A stretch of DNA of 64,000 bases from Lysobacter sp. (GTDB lineage Bacteria > Pseudomonadota > Gammaproteobacteria > Xanthomonadales > Xanthomonadaceae). Position 1 is the stretch's first letter, and the number at the start of each line of letters is the position of its first letter. Below, one piece after another: positions 8,985 to 17,708 of this stretch. The notes beneath the pieces were generated by a model. That model saw only the letters and a program-made list of their open reading frames with translations. It made no database searches and was not told the origin of the DNA. The translations under genes were made by a program, and so were the position numbers. The stretch covers positions 98,301-162,300 of the forward strand of contig SSGH01000028.1 of assembly GCA_008015835.1 (NCBI GenBank). Reading direction: 5' to 3'.

Positions 8985-10531
8985 GTCTCACGCACCAACA
9001 ATACGCCGATCTTTCCGGCGATTCTTATGTGAACCATAAGCCAGGGGCGCGCGCGCCAGGAGCGCAAGATCTGGTGACCATCAACGGTGTTGCTTACAAC
9101 ATCGTGGAGCATTACAGCAATCCGCGTAATGGCTATAAAGGAACGATTTATCAACGCGCCGATACCGGTGACATCGTCGTCGCTCATCGCGGTACCGAAG
9201 TCGATCAGGGCGTAAAAGCGATCGTGCAGGATGCCGTTTATACAGATGGCAGTATGGCCCTGACTCGCGTTAACCCGCAGGCAAAAGATGCCATCGAGCT
9301 TACCCGCCGCGCGGTCGGATATGCCGAGGATTACGGCAGCAAGCCTGGAAAATCGACGCCCCAAGTCACCGTCACCGGCCACTCCCTCGGCGGTTGCTTG
9401 GCGCAAATCACCGCGCATCATTTCGATCTTCGCGGCGAAACCTTCAATGCGTATGGCGCGGCCAGCCTCGATCGTCGTATTCCGGAAGGCGGCAGCACCG
9501 TGCTCAACCATGTGATGGCCGGCGATACGGTCAGCGCGGCGTCGCCGCATTTCGGCCAAGTTCGCGTGTATGCGGCGCCGAACGAAATCAAATCGCTGGA
9601 GCGCAGCGGTTACGAGAACCTCGGCGGCATTCTCGGTGCGCTCGATCAGCGCGCGCCGCTGGCGGCGATCGGGCGGACCGCCGGTTCGCATTCGATGCAC
9701 AATTTTCTGAATGTCGATGGCGACGGGCGCGCGGACCGTTCGATCCTCGCCGATCCGAACGCGCGTGCGTTGGCGAAACAAAACGACCCGATGATCGACC
9801 GCTTCCGCGACGATGTCGGCGCTATCCGGGCGGGACTGACGGTCACGGCGCGCGGCCCGACCGGCGTCATCGGCGATGCGGTCGATGCGCTGCGCGGCAC
9901 GCTGAGGCCCGGAGAGCCCGCCGAACGCGAAACCGCGGAGAAACGCGCCGCCCCGCATGCGCCTCAGAAGCCGAGCGCACCTTTGCCTTACGATTCGCCG
10001 CTGTTCGGTCCTGGCGGGCCGTTTCCGGATCTGCCGAGCTATGTGCCCAAGCCCACCGATGGCCCGAAATTCCCGCAGCGCCCGCAGGCGGCGGCGGACG
10101 AGGCGATGCCTAACGCCGTCGATGCGCGGACCGCGCCGCAACTGGCGATCGAGCGTCTCTCGCCCAAAGATCGCGACAACTACGAGCAAGCGCACGCACT
10201 CGCGCGGCGCCTCGGTTTGCCGCAGGAACAGGCGCAGAACTTCGGGATGGCGATGGCCGCGCAGATCAGCGAATACGGTCTGATGCCGCGCACCGATCAG
10301 ATGATCGCGATGCAGGGGCGCGGCGAGGCGGGCGGCGATCGGGTCTACGCCTCCTATCACCCGCACGGCGATAAAGAGCCGATCTTCAACACGAGCCTGG
10401 ACGTGAACCGTGCCGCGAATCAGCCCGCGGACGACAGTTTTCGACGGCTCGAACAGGCGCAGCAGCACCATCTCGCCCAGCAGCAAAATCCGGCGTTGGA
10501 CGATCCTGCGCGCGGTCAACGCGTCGGCTGA
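8981..10531 (+). CDS. Lipase-fold type IV secretion effector with XVIPCD-like C-terminal domain
   Basis: 516 residues, no signal peptide. The N-terminal half is a class 3-like alpha/beta hydrolase: HRGTE at 69-73, nucleophile elbow GHSLG at 133-137 (Ser135), likely catalytic Asp near AGDTVS (about 182) and His near GSHSMH (about 237-240). A proline-rich linker covers about 325-375. Residues about 388-516 (AHALARRLGL, EYGLMPRTDQMIAMQG, ending in a Gln-rich tail with HHLAQQQ) match the layout of the Xanthomonas VirD4-interacting protein conserved domain, which targets effectors to the killing type IV system. It probably attacks phospholipids of rival bacteria. No VirB/VirD4 genes lie in this window, so the system would be elsewhere. 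The domain call is by pattern, not by profile search. Confidence 0.82.
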   Translation: MSLTHQQYADLSGDSYVNHKPGARAPGAQDLVTINGVAYNIVEHYSNPRNGYKGTIYQRADTGDIVVAHRGTEVDQGVKAIVQDAVYTDGSMALTRVNPQAKDAIELTRRAVGYAEDYGSKPGKSTPQVTVTGHSLGGCLAQITAHHFDLRGETFNAYGAASLDRRIPEGGSTVLNHVMAGDTVSAASPHFGQVRVYAAPNEIKSLERSGYENLGGILGALDQRAPLAAIGRTAGSHSMHNFLNVDGDGRADRSILADPNARALAKQNDPMIDRFRDDVGAIRAGLTVTARGPTGVIGDAVDALRGTLRPGEPAERETAEKRAAPHAPQKPSAPLPYDSPLFGPGGPFPDLPSYVPKPTDGPKFPQRPQAAADEAMPNAVDARTAPQLAIERLSPKDRDNYEQAHALARRLGLPQEQAQNFGMAMAAQISEYGLMPRTDQMIAMQGRGEAGGDRVYASYHPHGDKEPIFNTSLDVNRAANQPADDSFRRLEQAQQHHLAQQQNPALDDPARGQRVG

Positions 10532-10625
10532 TTCGGCGCTCGTCTCGGACGCGAGCGTCGGCACCTAGGCGAGCGCGATCTGTCCTTCCTGCAGGTCCAG
10601 CCGTCCGATTCGAGCCGCGAGGCCC

Positions 10626-10631
10626 TAAAAT
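10626..10631 (+). promoter_or_regulatory. -10 box of iadA, implying a leaderless transcript
   Basis: TAAAAT, five bases before the iadA ATG, the same spacing as at alr. No ribosome binding site is present. Inference from sequence only. Confidence 0.35.
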
Positions 10632-10636
10632 AGCGA

Positions 10637-11851
10637 ATGCCTCTCGACCTCATCGCGACCTCCGCCGCGCCCCCGACCCTCATCCGCAACGCGAACGTCT
10701 TCGCGCCCGAGCCCTTGGGCCTGCGCCAAGTCTTGATCGGCGGCGGAAAAATCCTGTGGATCGGCGAGGCCGACGCACCCGCGCCTTCGATCCCCGGCCT
10801 GCAAACGCTCGATGCGGGCGGCCGGCGGCTGATGCCGGGCTTGATCGACGGCCATGCGCACATCACCGGCGGGGGCGGCGAGGGCGGGTTCGCCACGCGG
10901 GTGCCGCCGGTGCCGCTCTCGCGCTTCACGCGAGCGGGCGTGACCACCGTGGTGGGGACGCTCGGCACCGACGATCTCGCGCGCAGCCCGGGCGAATTGC
11001 TGGCCTCGGCCTACGCGCTGCGCGAGCAGGGCTTGAGCGCGTTCGTCTGGTGCGGCGGGTATCACCTGCCGTCGGCCACGCTGACCGGCAGCGTGCGCGG
11101 CGACATCGTCTACCTCGACCCGGTCATCGGCGCGGGCGAATTGGCGATCAGCGACCATCGCTCCAGCCAGCCGACCTTCGACGAATTCGTGCGCGTCGCC
11201 TCCGAATGCCATGTCGCCGGCTTGATGAGCGGCAAGGCAGGCGTGCTGCATCTGCATTTGGGCGACGGGCCGCGCGGTCTCGAACTGGTGCGCCGCGCGC
11301 TGGACGACACCGAATTGCCGCCCAGCGTGTTTCAGCCCACCCACGTCAATCGCCGCAAAGCCTTGTTCGAGGAGGCGGTCGCGTTGGCGCGCCGCGGCGT
11401 GCGGATCGATGTCACCGCCTTCCCGGTCGAGGACGGCGAAGACGCGTGGAGCGCCGCGGACGCGTGGGAGTTCTATCGCGCGGCCGGTGCGCCTCCGACG
11501 CATTTGACCATCAGCGCCGACGCCGGCGGCTGCTTGCCGCATTTCGACGGCGACGGCCGCCTATGCCGAATGGACGTCGGCGCGTCGCAAGCCTTGCCCG
11601 ATACGATCCAAGCGCTGCTCGCGCGCGGCCATGCGCTCGAGGCGGTGCTGCCCGCGTTCACGCGCAACGTCGCGGCCACCCTGCGCTTGGTCGGCAAAGG
11701 CGAGATCGCGGTCGGCGCGGATGCCGACCTCGTCGTGCTCGACGACGACGCCGGTGCCGCCGATGTCATGGCGCGCGGCCTGTGGCATGTGCGCGACGGC
11801 GTCGCCGTGCGTGCGGGATTGTTCGAGCGCGCCGAGGCGGATCGTCGTTGA
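10637..11851 (+). CDS. iadA: Isoaspartyl (beta-aspartyl) dipeptidase
   Basis: Amidohydrolase-superfamily zinc peptidase that splits beta-aspartyl dipeptides. Visible metal and substrate motifs: HAH at 73-75, GGGGEGG around Glu82, the ISDHRSSQPT segment near 170-180, PTHVNRR (His236) and SADAGG (Asp295). Where E. coli IadA has the metal-bridging carbamylated Lys in IGVKCAIS, this protein reads IGAGELAIS, so a glutamate probably bridges the metals. 404 residues is normal. It stands directly upstream of cyanophycinase and cyanophycin synthetase, so its likely job is to hydrolyse the beta-Asp-Arg dipeptides released by cyanophycinase to Asp and Arg. A 162-base gap containing a palindromic repeat separates it from cphB. 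Confidence 0.93.
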   Translation: MPLDLIATSAAPPTLIRNANVFAPEPLGLRQVLIGGGKILWIGEADAPAPSIPGLQTLDAGGRRLMPGLIDGHAHITGGGGEGGFATRVPPVPLSRFTRAGVTTVVGTLGTDDLARSPGELLASAYALREQGLSAFVWCGGYHLPSATLTGSVRGDIVYLDPVIGAGELAISDHRSSQPTFDEFVRVASECHVAGLMSGKAGVLHLHLGDGPRGLELVRRALDDTELPPSVFQPTHVNRRKALFEEAVALARRGVRIDVTAFPVEDGEDAWSAADAWEFYRAAGAPPTHLTISADAGGCLPHFDGDGRLCRMDVGASQALPDTIQALLARGHALEAVLPAFTRNVAATLRLVGKGEIAVGADADLVVLDDDAGAADVMARGLWHVRDGVAVRAGLFERAEADRR

Positions 11852-11888
11852 TGCCACTCCCGAAAGATCGTCATCCCAAGCAAAGATT

Positions 11889-11968
11889 GTCATCCCGAGC
11901 GCAGCGAGGGACCTGTTTTTTCGCTTACGCACGCGAAAAGCAGGCCCCTCGCTGCGCTCGGGATGACA
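11889..11968. repeat. Dispersed palindromic (REP/MITE-like) element
   Basis: Two arms of about 36 bases form an imperfect inverted repeat around a short centre at 11925-11932. The outer 23 bases, starting TGTCATCCCGAGCGCAGCGA, are identical in both arms. A partial extra copy (GTCATCCCAAG) lies just before the left arm at about 11871. The ends, short length and intergenic position resemble dispersed repeats common in proteobacterial genomes. It may act as a terminator or mRNA-stability element between iadA and cphB. Confidence 0.8.
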
Positions 11969-12013
11969 TTCTTTTTGAGTTCCCATTTTTCTTGAGCGAG
12001 TCCAGGACTATCG

Positions 12014-12856
12014 ATGTGTCCCAGTAAAGTGCCGGAAGGCGAAGAACGCGGTTGGATCGTTCCGATCGGCGGGGCGGAAGAGAAAGAGAACGATCGCGCG
12101 ATCCTCGCGCGTTTCGTCGAGATCTGCGGCGGCGATGCCGCCGATATCGTGGTGATTCCCACCGCCAGCAAACTGCGCAGCACCGGCCCGCGCTACGTGG
12201 AGATCTTCCGCGAGTTGGGCGTGGCCGAGGTCGAGGTGATGGACTTCGATACCCGTCGCGACGCCGACGAACCGGGCCGCGTCGCGCGGATCGAGCGCGC
12301 CAGTGGCGTGTTCTTCACCGGCGGCAATCAACTGCGCTTGACCACCTTCATCGGCGGCACCGCGGTGGCGAAGACGATTCGCATCGCCAACGCGCGCGGC
12401 ATGCACGTGGCCGGCACCAGCGCGGGCGCGTCTTTCCTCAGCGAACACATGATCGCGTTCGGCGAAGAAGGGCCGACGCCGATCGCCGGTATGGTGCGCC
12501 TGGCACCCGGCCTGGGGCTGACCAACCGCTTCGTGATCGATCAGCATTTCCGTCAGCGCGACCGCCTGGGCCGTCTGACCGCGGCGTTGGCCTTCAACCC
12601 GTTCGCCATCGGCATCGGACTGGACGAGGACACCGCGGCCTTCATCGGCCCGGACAACACCCTGGAGGTGCTCGGCAGCGGCGGGGTGACCGTGGTGGAC
12701 GCCGCCGGCCTGGAATTCTCGTCGATGGCGCAGGTCGACGAGGGCCAGCCGGTCTGTCTGCTCGGCCTGCGCTTCCACATCCTCGTCGCGGGTGCTACGT
12801 TCAACCTGCATACCCGCCAAGCGTCGGCGGGAAGGTTGTACGCCCCCAAAGAATAG
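12014..12856 (+). CDS. cphB: Cyanophycinase
   Basis: Serine exopeptidase of the peptidase S51 family that cuts cyanophycin to beta-Asp-Arg dipeptides. The catalytic Ser lies in AGTSAGAS (about 137), with the family segments PIGGAEEKEND, IPTASK, FFTGGNQLRL and GLGLTNRFVIDQHFRQRDR; GIGLDEDTA is also conserved. 280 residues is the usual length and there is no signal peptide, so it acts in the cytoplasm. cphA follows 16 bases later, giving a degradation-synthesis pair in one transcript. Confidence 0.94.
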   Translation: MCPSKVPEGEERGWIVPIGGAEEKENDRAILARFVEICGGDAADIVVIPTASKLRSTGPRYVEIFRELGVAEVEVMDFDTRRDADEPGRVARIERASGVFFTGGNQLRLTTFIGGTAVAKTIRIANARGMHVAGTSAGASFLSEHMIAFGEEGPTPIAGMVRLAPGLGLTNRFVIDQHFRQRDRLGRLTAALAFNPFAIGIGLDEDTAAFIGPDNTLEVLGSGGVTVVDAAGLEFSSMAQVDEGQPVCLLGLRFHILVAGATFNLHTRQASAGRLYAPKE

Positions 12857-12872
12857 AAGGACTCATCGCCCT

Positions 12873-15677
12873 ATGCGCATTCTCGATCGCTCGGTGTACG
12901 TCGGCCCCTCGCTGTACGCGCATTTTCCGGTCATCCGCTTGGAATTGGATCTCGGCGCGTTGGAGGAATGGCCGACCGGCAAGCTGGGCGACGGCTACGT
13001 CGATGCGTTGGTCGAGGCGGTGCCCGGACTGAAGGAACACGGCTGTTCCTACCGCACGCCGGGCGGCTTGATCCGGCGGATGAAGGAAGACGAAGGTACG
13101 TGGCTGGGCCATGTGCTCGAACACGTCGCGATCGAGCTGCAGAATATGGCCGGCGAAGACGTGACCTTCGGCAAGACCCGCAGCGTCGACGGCCGCCCGG
13201 GCGTGTACACGGTGGTCTACGAATACGCGCAGCGCGAAGAGGGCATCGAAGCCGGCGAATTGGCGCTGAAGTTGCTGTGCTCGCTGCTGCCGGGCGATCT
13301 GCGCGGCTTGCTGCACGGCGATACGGTGCCGGCCGACTGGCAATGGCCCGAAGCGCGCGATGCCTACATTCGCTACGCGCAGCGGCGCGCGCTCGGCCCG
13401 TCCACCGCGTCGCTGGTCCGTGCGGCGGAAGAGCGCGGCATTCCGTGGCTGCGCTTGAACGAACAATCCTTGGTCCAACTCGGCCACGGCAAATATCAGC
13501 AGCGCATCCAGGCCACGATCACCGGCAAAACCCCGCATATCGCGGTGGAATTGGCCAGCGATAAGGAAGAGACCAACAAGATTCTCGGCACCCTCGGCCT
13601 ACCGGTGCCGCGCCAGGAACTGGTGCAAAGCGAATCCGGCGCGGTGCGCGCCGCGCGACGCATCGGTTATCCGGTGGTGACGAAGCCCTACAACGGCAAT
13701 CATGGCCGCGGCATTTCGATCCGGCTCACCAACGACGACGAGGTGATCGCCGGCTTCAACAAGGCGAAAGAGATTTCGCGTTCGGTCATCGTCGAAACCT
13801 ATCTGGAAGGCGACGATCACCGTCTGTTGGTGGTCAACGGCGAACTGGTCGCCGCCACCAAGCGCACGCCGGGGCATGTGGTGGGCGACGGCGTGCATAC
13901 CATTCGCGAATTGGTGGAGATCGTCAATCGCGACCCGCGCCGCGGCGTGGGCCACGAAAAAGTATTGACCCGCATCGAATTGGACGCGCAGGCCGAGATG
14001 ATGATGGCGCGGGCCGAAGTGGACGCGGACACGGTGCCGGACAAGGACCGCATCATTTATCTGCGCTCCACCGCGAATCTCAGCACCGGCGGCACCGCGA
14101 CCGACGTCACCGACATCATCCATCCCGATAACCGCGATATGGCGGTGCGCGCGATCAAGGCGATCGGTTTGGACGTGGGCGGCGTGGATTTCCTCAGCAC
14201 CAACATCGCCGAAAGCTACAAATCCATCGGCGGCGGCATTTGCGAAGTGAACGCCGCGCCGGGGTTCCGCATGCACGTTGCGCCGAGCGAAGGCAAATCG
14301 CGCGATGTGGCCGGGCCAGTGATCGACATGCTGTTCCCGCCGGGCGCGTCTTCGCGCGTGCCGATCGCCGCGATCACCGGCACCAACGGCAAGACCACCA
14401 CCTCGCGCATGTTGGCGCATATCGCGAAGATGACCGGCTTCACGCCGGGCCTCACCTCCACCGACGGCGTGTACATCGACGGTCAGCGCACCGTGGAAGG
14501 CGATATGACTGGGCCGGTGTCGGCGCGCATGGTGCTGGCCGACCCGCAGATCGATTTCGCGGTGCTGGAAACCGCGCGCGGCGGCCTGCTGCGCGCCGGC
14601 ATGGGCGTGCGCGAAGTCGATGTCGGCGCGGTGCTGAACGTGCAGAGCGACCACCTCGGCATGAAAGGCATCGACACGCTCGAACAACTGAGCGAGGTCA
14701 AGCGGATCGTGGTGGAAGTGGCGCGCGATTGCGCCGTGCTCAACGCCGACGACCCGAACGTGCTGAAGATGGGCGGCTACACCGACGCCAAAGTCATCTG
14801 CTACGTGACGATGAATCCGTCGCACGGCCTGGTGCGCGAACACATCCGCGCGGGCGGTCGCGCGTGCGCGCTGGAAGCCGGCGTCAACGGGCAGATGATC
14901 ACGCTGTACGACAAAGGCAGCCATATCCCGCTGCTGTGGACGCATTTGATTCCGGCCACGCTGGAAGGCAAAGCGATGCACAACGTGCAGAACGCGATGT
15001 TCGCGGCGGCGATGGCCTTTTCGATGGGCATCAAGCTCGATGCGATCCGCCAAGGTCTGCGCACGTTCGACAGCACGTTCTTCCAGGCCCCGGGCCGCAT
15101 GAACGTGTTCAACGAGCATCCGTTCAAAGTCCTGTTCGATTACGGCCACAACGCGCATGCGGTCGGCGTGATGGCGGATCTGGCGAGGCGTTTGGACGTT
15201 GCGGGTCGTCGCATCGTGGTCGTCGCCGGCCCCGGCGATCGCCGCGACGAAGACTTGCGCGAAATCGCGTTGGCGGCCGCCAGCGGCGGGTTCGATTACT
15301 ACATCTGCCGCCGCGACGACGGCCTGCGCGGCCGCGATGGCGAAGAAGTGCCGAAGCTGATCGCGGCGACGTTACGCGAAGCCGGCGTGCGCGAAGACGC
15401 GATCTCGATCATTCCCGACGAGCAGCAGGCGATCGACGCCGGTCTGCGCATGGCGCGCCCGGGCGATCTGCTGTTGATCTTCGCCGACGCCTTGGTGCGT
15501 TCGTGGAAGCAGGTGATCAAGTTCAAACCCGAGGGCGCGCCGGAGCGACCCGCGCCGACGCCCGTGGCGACGGCGGTGAGCGAACCCGCCGCGGAGCCCG
15601 CGTTCTCGCCCGAGCAATGGGATGGCGTGAGCCGCGATGAGCGCGGCATCTTCATCTCGCGGGAGAGCGACGACTGA
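12873..15677 (+). CDS. cphA: Cyanophycin synthetase
   Basis: Builds the Asp backbone and attaches Arg side chains of multi-L-arginyl-poly-L-aspartate, using ATP. 934 residues from the ATG at 12873 (MRILDRSVYVGPSLY is the family start; GAAGGA lies upstream). Domains in order: N-terminal CphA domain (1-160), ATP-grasp (about 215-485, with KPYNGNHGRG at 271-280 and GGGICEVNAAPGFRMH), and Mur-ligase domain (P-loop GTNGKTTT at 503-510, then LETARGGLLR and FDYGHNAHA). A roughly 45-residue Pro/Ala-rich C-terminal tail follows the core and is longer than usual. Cyanophycin stores nitrogen, carbon and energy; the downstream gene is a second Mur-type protein. Confidence 0.95.
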   Translation: MRILDRSVYVGPSLYAHFPVIRLELDLGALEEWPTGKLGDGYVDALVEAVPGLKEHGCSYRTPGGLIRRMKEDEGTWLGHVLEHVAIELQNMAGEDVTFGKTRSVDGRPGVYTVVYEYAQREEGIEAGELALKLLCSLLPGDLRGLLHGDTVPADWQWPEARDAYIRYAQRRALGPSTASLVRAAEERGIPWLRLNEQSLVQLGHGKYQQRIQATITGKTPHIAVELASDKEETNKILGTLGLPVPRQELVQSESGAVRAARRIGYPVVTKPYNGNHGRGISIRLTNDDEVIAGFNKAKEISRSVIVETYLEGDDHRLLVVNGELVAATKRTPGHVVGDGVHTIRELVEIVNRDPRRGVGHEKVLTRIELDAQAEMMMARAEVDADTVPDKDRIIYLRSTANLSTGGTATDVTDIIHPDNRDMAVRAIKAIGLDVGGVDFLSTNIAESYKSIGGGICEVNAAPGFRMHVAPSEGKSRDVAGPVIDMLFPPGASSRVPIAAITGTNGKTTTSRMLAHIAKMTGFTPGLTSTDGVYIDGQRTVEGDMTGPVSARMVLADPQIDFAVLETARGGLLRAGMGVREVDVGAVLNVQSDHLGMKGIDTLEQLSEVKRIVVEVARDCAVLNADDPNVLKMGGYTDAKVICYVTMNPSHGLVREHIRAGGRACALEAGVNGQMITLYDKGSHIPLLWTHLIPATLEGKAMHNVQNAMFAAAMAFSMGIKLDAIRQGLRTFDSTFFQAPGRMNVFNEHPFKVLFDYGHNAHAVGVMADLARRLDVAGRRIVVVAGPGDRRDEDLREIALAAASGGFDYYICRRDDGLRGRDGEEVPKLIAATLREAGVREDAISIIPDEQQAIDAGLRMARPGDLLLIFADALVRSWKQVIKFKPEGAPERPAPTPVATAVSEPAAEPAFSPEQWDGVSRDERGIFISRESDD

Positions 15678-15685
15678 GCGGTTCC

Positions 15686-17554
15686 GTGCAGCAGCTTCCG
15701 ATGCCTCCTCCCGAGCCGCCGTTCGAAGATTCGCGACGACTCACCGGCCCGAATCTGTACTTCGTCCATCCGGGCGCGGTGTTGGAGACGCTCGGCCCGA
15801 ATGCCCGCGATGCCGACGCCCATGCGGCCTGGGCCGAGCGCGTGCGCGCGATGTGCGCCGAGTTGGACTGGCCCGCACCGGAAATCGTCGTGCGTCGACA
15901 CGCCACCGGCGCTTCGCTGGCGTTCTCCGCGCCGATCGACCGCTTGTACGCCGCCACCGAAATCGACGAATGGGCGTGGTGCGCGGCGGTCGATACCGGC
16001 GAAGCCGACGGGCGTTTCCATGCGCCCGGGCATCCGGCGGTGTGGGATCCCGCCTCGGCCGCGCAGACCTTGCGACGTTTCGCTGATGCGGAAGCTAAAC
16101 CGGATGCCATCGCGCTGTTGCGCGCGGCGGATGCGCGCGGCCTGCCGACCTTGTTCGACGACGATGCGCTGAGCATCGGTCTTGGCGCTCGCGGTCGGAC
16201 CTGGCCGATCGATGCCTTGCCGTCGCCCGATGACGTGCCGTGGCCGTCGCTCGGCCGTATACCCACCGCGTTGGTCACCGGCTCGAACGGGAAGACCACC
16301 ACGGTGCGTTTGATCGCGGCGATGCTGCGCGCGCATGCGCTGCGCACCGCGCATTCCTGCACGGATGGGCTGTTCGTCGGCGGCGCGGGCGAAACGCTCG
16401 AACGTCTCGAAAGCGGCGACTATTCCGGCCCGGCCGGCGCGCGCCAAATTTTGCGGCGCGAAGACGTCGAAGCCGCGGTGCTAGAAACCGCGCGCGGCGG
16501 CATGCTGCGTCGCGGGCTCGCGTTGTGCGAAGCGGATGTCGCCGTGGTGACGAACGTCGCCGCCGATCATTTCGGCGAATACGGGATTCACACGGTCGAG
16601 CACGTCGCGGCGGTGAAATTGACCGTCGCCCGCGCGGTGGCCGAGCGCGGTTGGCTGGTGCTCAATGCCGACGATACGTTGTTGCGCGAGCGAGCGATGT
16701 GGACGGGATCGATCGACGACGCGCGTATCGCGTGGTTCCATCTCGACGCGCCGCGCGACGACGATACGCGAGCCGACGAACGCGAGGAGCTGCTGCGTCT
16801 CGCGTCCGAAGCGGGAACGCCGATGTGCGGCTTGCGCGACGGACGATTGTGGATTCGCGCTGCCGGTACGGCGACCGATACAGCGATCGATGCCGTCATC
16901 AATTTAGGCGATGTCGCCGCGATGCCGCTGTCGCTCGGCGGCCGTGCGCGCTACAACCTGAGCAATCTCGCGGGCGCTGCGCTCGCCGCGCATCTCATGG
17001 GCGTCCCGGCGCAAACGATACGCGCCACGCTGGCGCGCTTCGGCGCCGATCACCACGACAATCCGGGACGTTTGCAGCGTTGGCGTTTGGGCGGCGTCGA
17101 AGTTCTGCTCGATTACGCGCATAACCCGGACGGATTGAGCGGCTTGCTCGGGATCGCGCAAACGCTGCGCGGCGCGCATCGCATGGCCTTGCTGCTCGGT
17201 CAGGCCGGCAATCGCGAAGACGCCGATATCCGCGCATTGGCGGCGACCGCGATGGCGTTCCGGCCCGAGCGCGTGGTGCTGAAGGATATCGACGGTTATC
17301 TGCGCGGCCGCGCGCCGGGCGAGGTGGCCGCGATTCTGCGCGACGAGTTGCATCGTCATGGTTTGAGCGACGAGGCGATCACCGTGCGTTTGAACGAAGT
17401 CGATGCGGTGCGCGACGCGCTGGCCTGGGCGCGTACAGGCGATGCGTTGGTGTTGCCGGTGCACGGCTACGACGCGCGCGACGCGGTGGCGGCGCTGCTC
17501 GACCGCTTGCAGGCAGAACACTGGCATCCGGGCGACCCGCTGCCCGAGATTTGA
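15686..17554 (+). CDS. CphA-related Mur-ligase-domain protein lacking ATP-grasp
   Basis: 622 residues. The C-terminal two thirds are clearly a Mur ligase like that of CphA: P-loop GSNGKTTT at 199-206, LETARGGMLRRG, VTNVAADHFGEYGI, VLNADD, LDYAHNPDG and GQAGNREDADI. The first 190 residues show no ATP-grasp or CphA N-domain motif, so only one of the two ligase activities of cyanophycin synthetase could be present. It begins eight bases after the cphA stop, probably in the same operon. The start is uncertain: GTG at 15686 or ATG at 15701. It differs from cyanobacterial CphA2, which keeps the ATP-grasp domain. The substrate is unknown; it may modify or prime cyanophycin. Confidence 0.82.
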   Translation: MQQLPMPPPEPPFEDSRRLTGPNLYFVHPGAVLETLGPNARDADAHAAWAERVRAMCAELDWPAPEIVVRRHATGASLAFSAPIDRLYAATEIDEWAWCAAVDTGEADGRFHAPGHPAVWDPASAAQTLRRFADAEAKPDAIALLRAADARGLPTLFDDDALSIGLGARGRTWPIDALPSPDDVPWPSLGRIPTALVTGSNGKTTTVRLIAAMLRAHALRTAHSCTDGLFVGGAGETLERLESGDYSGPAGARQILRREDVEAAVLETARGGMLRRGLALCEADVAVVTNVAADHFGEYGIHTVEHVAAVKLTVARAVAERGWLVLNADDTLLRERAMWTGSIDDARIAWFHLDAPRDDDTRADEREELLRLASEAGTPMCGLRDGRLWIRAAGTATDTAIDAVINLGDVAAMPLSLGGRARYNLSNLAGAALAAHLMGVPAQTIRATLARFGADHHDNPGRLQRWRLGGVEVLLDYAHNPDGLSGLLGIAQTLRGAHRMALLLGQAGNREDADIRALAATAMAFRPERVVLKDIDGYLRGRAPGEVAAILRDELHRHGLSDEAITVRLNEVDAVRDALAWARTGDALVLPVHGYDARDAVAALLDRLQAEHWHPGDPLPEI

Positions 17555-17559
17555 TTGAT

Positions 17560-17680
17560 TGTGGGAGCGCCGGAAGGCGCGATCGGGCGCCGTCGATATC
17601 TGTTCGGAGCCATCGCTGTCGGTTCTCGGGGCTCGCGGTGAGGCCTCGCCATCGTCTTCGCGCCTTCCGGCGCTCCCACA
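17560..17680. repeat. Long inverted repeat after the cyanophycin operon
   Basis: Two perfect 22-base arms (17560-17581 and 17659-17680; the left begins TGTGGGAGCGCCGGAAGG) flank 77 bases that contain further small palindromes. The TGTGGGAGC ends are typical of bacterial REP/BIME-type repeats. It lies between two convergent genes and could terminate both. Confidence 0.8.
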
Positions 17681-17708
17681 GGCGGCTCCGATCGCTTCGC
17701 ACGGGGAA

